Positions 60,391-64,000 of a stretch of 64,000 nucleotides of DNA are shown piece by piece. Below the pieces are notes generated by a model. The model saw only the letters and a program-made list of their open reading frames with translations. It did no database searches and was not told the origin of the DNA. The stretch lies in NCBI GenBank assembly GCA_002256205.1, contig NKIW01000010.1, forward strand, positions 52,599-116,598, given 5' to 3'. The position numbers were made by a program, and so were the translations under genes. The DNA comes from Rhizobiales bacterium PAR1. GTDB taxonomy: Bacteria > Pseudomonadota > Alphaproteobacteria > Rhizobiales > Beijerinckiaceae. Each line of letters opens with the position of its first letter. The stretch's first letter is position 1.

Positions 60391-60621
60391 ATGTCAAAAC
60401 GCCCAGCCGGGCCGAGCGCGCCGCCCAAGCACGATTGGGACGCCTTCGCCGGCGCCATCGCCCGGCGCGTGCACGATCACGGCATGCCGGTCGGCCAGGG
60501 CGAGCTCGTGCGTGATATAATGGATTGGTTCGCGGGCCGGGAGGATTTCCCGCCGCCCGACGAGCGGACGGAGCGCCGGAAAGTGTCGGCGATCTGGCGG
60601 GAATTCATACGGCCCACATAG
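60391..60621 (+). CDS. Small hypothetical protein (76 aa)
   Basis: 76 residues from the ATG at 60391, with AAAGGA eight bases upstream. A frame from 60298 is open as well. Sequence features are a charged helical body (HDWDAFAGAIARRVHDHG) and WREFIRPT at the end. It lies 138 bp upstream of the three-gene operon in the same direction. No function assigned. Confidence 0.6.
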   Translation: MSKRPAGPSAPPKHDWDAFAGAIARRVHDHGMPVGQGELVRDIMDWFAGREDFPPPDERTERRKVSAIWREFIRPT

Positions 60622-60758
60622 TTCATTCGGTTTTCTCTGGCGCTTCTCCGAATGCGTCCGAATGCAAGGCAACAGGGAATACCTACAATCGCACTCGCAA
60701 CCAGTCGGCTGCTCACATTCAAGTGTGGCTAACGACTAAGCACAAGCGAGGTCAAGCC

Positions 60759-61784
60759 ATGAGATTGGAGCAGTATGAACTGATAACCGACCTGAACAAA
60801 AGGTGCCCGCTCGGCCATTGGTCAACCAAGCATCTGTCAAACACGATCGGCTTTCCAGACAGGAATCTTGTAACGAGGTCAACACAGGCTCGTGTTGCCC
60901 TGCTGGACAGTTTGGTTCGGCGCACTATTTCCGATCCAACCCCGATAGATATTGTAGACATTGCCGCCTATCGCCAATTCGCCTCCCGCTCTCGGAAATT
61001 CTTCGAGAATGCGCCTTCCTCTTTCGAAGAGGTTTTCCCAATACCAGAGTCACGGTGCGCTGAAGCCATTCTCGATCAGCTTGTTGCGAGCCAAAACCCG
61101 CTCGCTCGGTGCCTCGCCGCAATGCACCGATTCCATTCTGGTGTCGGAGTTGATCACCGATCTGCAATGCGCGAGGTGATCAAAAGCCTGGAGCAGAACC
61201 CATCGCATTTCAAGAAACCGCAATCCGAATGTGTCACGAATGCAATCGGCTACCCCGTCACAATCTCTGCTGCAGATCGTGAAGCCTTAATCGCCTTTCT
61301 TCTTATCCAAGAACGAATGAAAGATCGTGCTGAGGTGCGCAAACTAAATGCATTCCTCGTAGAAAGGCCCGATATCTTCAGCGCAATTCTGGGGGTGCAG
61401 CTTCGCCTTTGTCGTGTAGTTGAAGAAATGTTCAGCGAGGACGGCAGTTTGCGTGGTTCAAGTGTTGCTTTCAGTGAGATAGCGATCTTGGACCCAACTG
61501 ATAACACCATCTTTCCTTCATCGAGGTTTCTTAAGATAATCGTTCACAACCTAGGGCGATTTATGCCGGAGGTCGCCTTGTCTAATCCGTTGACCACATT
61601 AGCCGCGGCAGCACAAAAAGGCGCCATGGCAGGTGTATTTCGCCAACGCGTCGCGATTTTCCAGCCCGAAGGCGAAAACTATCGCCTAGACGGTTTTGTA
61701 GAAAAGGCCTGCCCAGCACAACGGGCGGTTCTTTCGGTATTTTCAGTTCTCGCAGACCAAGAAAACAGGAGCGCAAAATCATGA
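60759..61784 (+). CDS. Unknown helical protein, first gene of the CYTH/Nudix operon
   Basis: 341 residues from the ATG at 60759 (MRLEQYELITDLNKRCPLGH), with GAGG upstream. A frame open from 60525 overlaps the previous gene and is not used. The protein looks soluble and mostly helical, with no signal peptide or transmembrane segment. Segments such as RLCRVVEEMFSEDGS and FRQRVAIFQPEGENYRLDGF show no motif known to me. Its TGA overlaps the next ATG by 4 bp (ATGA), so it is translationally coupled to the CYTH gene. Function unknown. Confidence 0.75.
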   Translation: MRLEQYELITDLNKRCPLGHWSTKHLSNTIGFPDRNLVTRSTQARVALLDSLVRRTISDPTPIDIVDIAAYRQFASRSRKFFENAPSSFEEVFPIPESRCAEAILDQLVASQNPLARCLAAMHRFHSGVGVDHRSAMREVIKSLEQNPSHFKKPQSECVTNAIGYPVTISAADREALIAFLLIQERMKDRAEVRKLNAFLVERPDIFSAILGVQLRLCRVVEEMFSEDGSLRGSSVAFSEIAILDPTDNTIFPSSRFLKIIVHNLGRFMPEVALSNPLTTLAAAAQKGAMAGVFRQRVAIFQPEGENYRLDGFVEKACPAQRAVLSVFSVLADQENRSAKS

Positions 61785-62320
61785 CAAATGGGGCAGACGT
61801 TGAAATTGAGAGGCGGTTTCTTGCCCGGGAAGTTCCGTCAGAATTCACAAATATTGAAGGGCGAATCGTCTCTGATAGATACATCCCCGCAAATGCGGAT
61901 CATTGCTATCTTCGGATTAGACGAGATGGTAACAATTTTCAAATTACGAAGAAAATTCTGAAGCAAGACGGTGATCTTTCACAAATGCGTGAATACACAA
62001 TCCCGCTCAGCATCGTCGAGTATGACGCACTTATCTGCCTTCCTTCAAAAGCCGCTGTAAAGAGACGGTTTGACCATAAGGTTGAGGGTACAAAGCTGCA
62101 AATTGGAGTATTCGAGGAAAATCTCCTCGGCCTGATAATCGTTGATGCCGAGTTTGAAACGGTCGAGGACTCCAAGAGTTTCGTTCCGCCCAGTTGGTTT
62201 GCCACTGAGGTAACAGGTGATAAAAGATTCGCAGGCGGTGAGCTTTGCGGAAAAAGTATTGACGATCTAGCAGATGCGCTACGCCAATACGGGATCGATA
62301 TCGGTCAAACCTCGAAATGA
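61781..62320 (+). CDS. CYTH domain protein (triphosphate tunnel family)
   Basis: 179 residues. The CYTH signature ExExK appears near the N-terminus as VEIERRFL, with Arg12 in the place of Lys. Further landmarks are YLRIRRDGNNFQITKKI, the charged strand VKRRFDHKVEG, the acidic LIIVDAEFET, and EVTGDKRFAGGEL. CYTH proteins bind a triphosphate inside a beta tunnel and include inorganic triphosphatases, thiamine triphosphatases and class IV adenylate cyclases. The reaction here cannot be told. It overlaps the first gene by 4 bp and precedes the third by 15 bp. Confidence 0.85.
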   Translation: MTNGADVEIERRFLAREVPSEFTNIEGRIVSDRYIPANADHCYLRIRRDGNNFQITKKILKQDGDLSQMREYTIPLSIVEYDALICLPSKAAVKRRFDHKVEGTKLQIGVFEENLLGLIIVDAEFETVEDSKSFVPPSWFATEVTGDKRFAGGELCGKSIDDLADALRQYGIDIGQTSK

Positions 62321-62335
62321 TCGGAGAAATATATT

Positions 62336-63559
62336 ATGAGGAACGCTAGACCGTCTCGCATCCTTCAGCTTGAACTTATAAATGATGAGATTCAACGACA
62401 GAACGTTAATCAACTAGATTTGGCAAACTCTATAGGTAAAGCAGTCTCTTCTCTGAATTCGTTTCTTACTGGGAAAATTAAGAAGGAAAGTATTTTTGAC
62501 GAGTACGTCAAGGACACGCAAGCATTTCTGTTTCCCGATTTAAGGAGTGCCGACGAGTTCTATGATCTGATTATCAAAAAGATCATAGGTGGCATTCCCG
62601 GCGTTCGCCATTGCTTAAGTTTTGGTGAAACTCAGACGCTTTGGTATCCCGCCTTCTCAACTTGGGAGCGTGACAAAGAGGGGCGTGCCAACGAATATCA
62701 GTTTGAGCTCGATCTGGACGTATTGCATCTTGATCCAGAACTTAAGGAGGCGGCTGAACTTACTCGTTCGAAGATCGAGTCTGGAGAGTATAAAATCCAG
62801 AACGGCGAACTATTGCACATAAAACAGGCTATTTGGTGGCCTCCGACGGAGCCGGAAGAGAGAATCGAATTGAAGGCGAAACTAGTTCCGCACGAGTATG
62901 CGCTATTCTATACGCTAACAACAGCTGAACATGGACGAGCGTTAAGAAAGAAGAGGCTGCAACAATGGCAAAAGGGACAGATTATTCCGGAACTTAGTCC
63001 TGGATTAGGAATTAACATCGGAATCCAATCGAGCGATGGGGCATTCATATTGGGGCGCCGATCTGGCTCGCACGGACCGAGGCGTGGACAAATTGACGTT
63101 GGTGCTGTCGAGGGCTTCGATCTAGATCGCGATATACTTGACCGTGGCCTCCCCCGCCGTACAGGAGAAAGATTTGATATTGAGAAAATTGCATATCGGG
63201 CGCTGTCCGAGGAGTTTGGCATTTCTGAAAAAGCAATTTCGAGTATTAAGTATTTAGGGTTTGGTTATGATTTGCAATATTGCCAATGGAACGTCATAGC
63301 GCTGGCTAGCGTTGAATTACCTGCGGAGAAGATCGTTAGAAAGAACAAGTATGCTCCTCACGGCCAGGAATTCCTTGAACTGTATCCAATATATGGGGGC
63401 GCAGCGGAGGTGTTCCGCGCGCTGTCTAGGGAGCTTGAGCAGGTGTGGTCGTGCGGATTAGCAGTCGCATATTTTTCGTTGTTGAACATGTATGGTGAGG
63501 ATGCTGTGGAACTCGCTGTGGAGGGGTTGGATTTGCGGCGACAAGAGCAGATTGTTTAG
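62336..63559 (+). CDS. HTH plus degenerate Nudix domain protein
   Basis: 407 residues. The N-terminus (about 10-65) looks like an XRE-type helix-turn-helix (NVNQLDLANSIGKAVSSLNS, FLTGKIKKES). A middle linker region follows. From about 225 to 335 it resembles a Nudix fold (GINIGIQSSDGAFILGRRSG, GQIDVGAVEG). The Nudix box is incomplete: Arg288-Ala-Leu-Ser-Glu292-Glu293-Phe-Gly-Ile matches REUxEExGU except for the first Glu, and there is an insertion before it. Binding without hydrolysis is possible. Composition is AT-rich compared with core genes. Confidence 0.65.
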   Translation: MRNARPSRILQLELINDEIQRQNVNQLDLANSIGKAVSSLNSFLTGKIKKESIFDEYVKDTQAFLFPDLRSADEFYDLIIKKIIGGIPGVRHCLSFGETQTLWYPAFSTWERDKEGRANEYQFELDLDVLHLDPELKEAAELTRSKIESGEYKIQNGELLHIKQAIWWPPTEPEERIELKAKLVPHEYALFYTLTTAEHGRALRKKRLQQWQKGQIIPELSPGLGINIGIQSSDGAFILGRRSGSHGPRRGQIDVGAVEGFDLDRDILDRGLPRRTGERFDIEKIAYRALSEEFGISEKAISSIKYLGFGYDLQYCQWNVIALASVELPAEKIVRKNKYAPHGQEFLELYPIYGGAAEVFRALSRELEQVWSCGLAVAYFSLLNMYGEDAVELAVEGLDLRRQEQIV

Positions 63560-63984
63560 CGTTGCGCGCAGGATGAGAGGGCGTTTGCAATATTTTGAAG
63601 ACCGATTCGGAGAGGATCGTCGAGCAGATGGGCGTAGCGCTGCGTCGTCTGAACCTGCGTATGGCAGAGGAGCTTGCCGATCATCGGCAGCGTTATCCCG
63701 CCCGAAACCAGCAGCGACGCGAAAGTGTGGCGCAGATCATGGATGCGGACGGCGGGCAGTTCTGCCTTCGTCCGGACATCTTCCCAGAACCGCTTGATGT
63801 CCAGAAGCGGCTTGCCTTCGGCACCGCCCGGAAAAACCCATTCGCAATCTTCGGGCACGCGCAGTCGTATCGTGCTGACCTGCCACTGAGTTGTCGTCCA
63901 GCGGCGATTAGAGCCCCGGTAGGTTTTACGCCTAGTGGCGTGGGTGTTGCAACGGACGATCGGCGGAGCTGGTCGGGATTGCAT
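63556..63984 (-). pseudogene. Truncated phage-type tyrosine integrase (C-terminal part)
   Basis: The catalytic C-terminus is recognisable from about residue 45 (VPEDCEWVFPGGAEGKPLLD, then LPAVRIHDLRHTFASLLVSG, HTQVQTTQRYAHLLDDPLRI). Upstream sequence to the edge does not match an integrase, and the first catalytic Arg and the DNA-binding domains are missing. The usual LLGH motif is LLCH here. It overlaps the end of the Nudix gene by 4 bp tail to tail and is cut near a 15-bp inverted repeat. Probably inactive. Confidence 0.75.
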
Positions 63985-64000
63985 AGCCGATCGTCCGTTG
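63950..64000. repeat. 15-bp perfect inverted repeat at the window edge
   Basis: CAACGGACGATCGGC at 63950-63964 is repeated in inverse at 63986-64000 with a 21-nt spacer. It stops at the end of the window and may be longer. It lies where the integrase homology ends, so an element terminus or attachment-site palindrome is possible. Confidence 0.7.

Overview
The window reads as the chromosome of an alphaproteobacterium, most likely of the order Hyphomicrobiales (Rhizobiales). The grounds are an F1 cluster atpHAGDC standing apart from any Fo genes, the order zapE-mdh-sucC-sucD-sucA-sucB-SDR-lpd, sdhCDAB, an Omp19/Inh-type lipoprotein, HemP, and DNA sites that match the rhizobial iron motifs (Irr/ICE and RirA/IRO). 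Most genes are GC-rich. A few AT-rich genes stand out and look foreign.

Positions 1-32.7 kb are a conserved housekeeping block. It holds the C-terminal end of PutA, a small outer-membrane barrel, the F1-ATPase operon (minus strand), priA, xerC, a DUF4337 protein, and then the TCA-cycle block on the minus strand, read mdh, sucC, an orphan gene, sucD, sucA, sucB, an SDR gene, lpd. A TetR regulator, zapE, a GNAT, a GST, a protease-inhibitor-like lipoprotein, a MAPEG-like protein, another AT-rich orphan, sdhCDAB, a DUF167 protein, a cytochrome P460, a YggT protein and tRNA-Ala(CGC) follow. Energy metabolism dominates: the TCA enzymes, succinate dehydrogenase and F1-ATPase are all encoded within 30 kb.

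From about 32.7 to 64 kb the window is mostly accessory. A DUF3489-DUF2924-large serine recombinase cassette lies next to the tRNA. Next comes a LysR/tautomerase pair and then an iron-uptake locus (Rrf2-type regulator, hemP, an FMN alpha-hydroxy-acid dehydrogenase, tonB-exbD-exbB, a PiuC-type hydroxylase, a TonB-dependent siderophore receptor) with recognisable iron-control sites. Then follow an IS91-like element with a gutted transposase, a two-component system facing a Ser-rich orphan, IS3 and IS6 remnants, a TadG-like protein with a tiny Flp-pilin-like gene downstream, a DUF5681/ParB-methyltransferase pair, several short island genes, and a tight three-gene operon (unknown helical protein, CYTH phosphohydrolase-like protein, HTH plus degenerate Nudix protein). 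The window ends in a truncated phage-type integrase beside a 15-bp inverted repeat.

The best candidate for an undescribed system is the operon at 60759-63559. Two proteins with folds that act on nucleotides or organic phosphates are coupled to an unrecognised protein at the edge of an island, a setting common for defence or stress modules. Second-rank candidates are the orphan gene fitted between sucC and sucD and the orphan-methyltransferase neighbourhood. All function calls come from reading the sequence. No database search was run.
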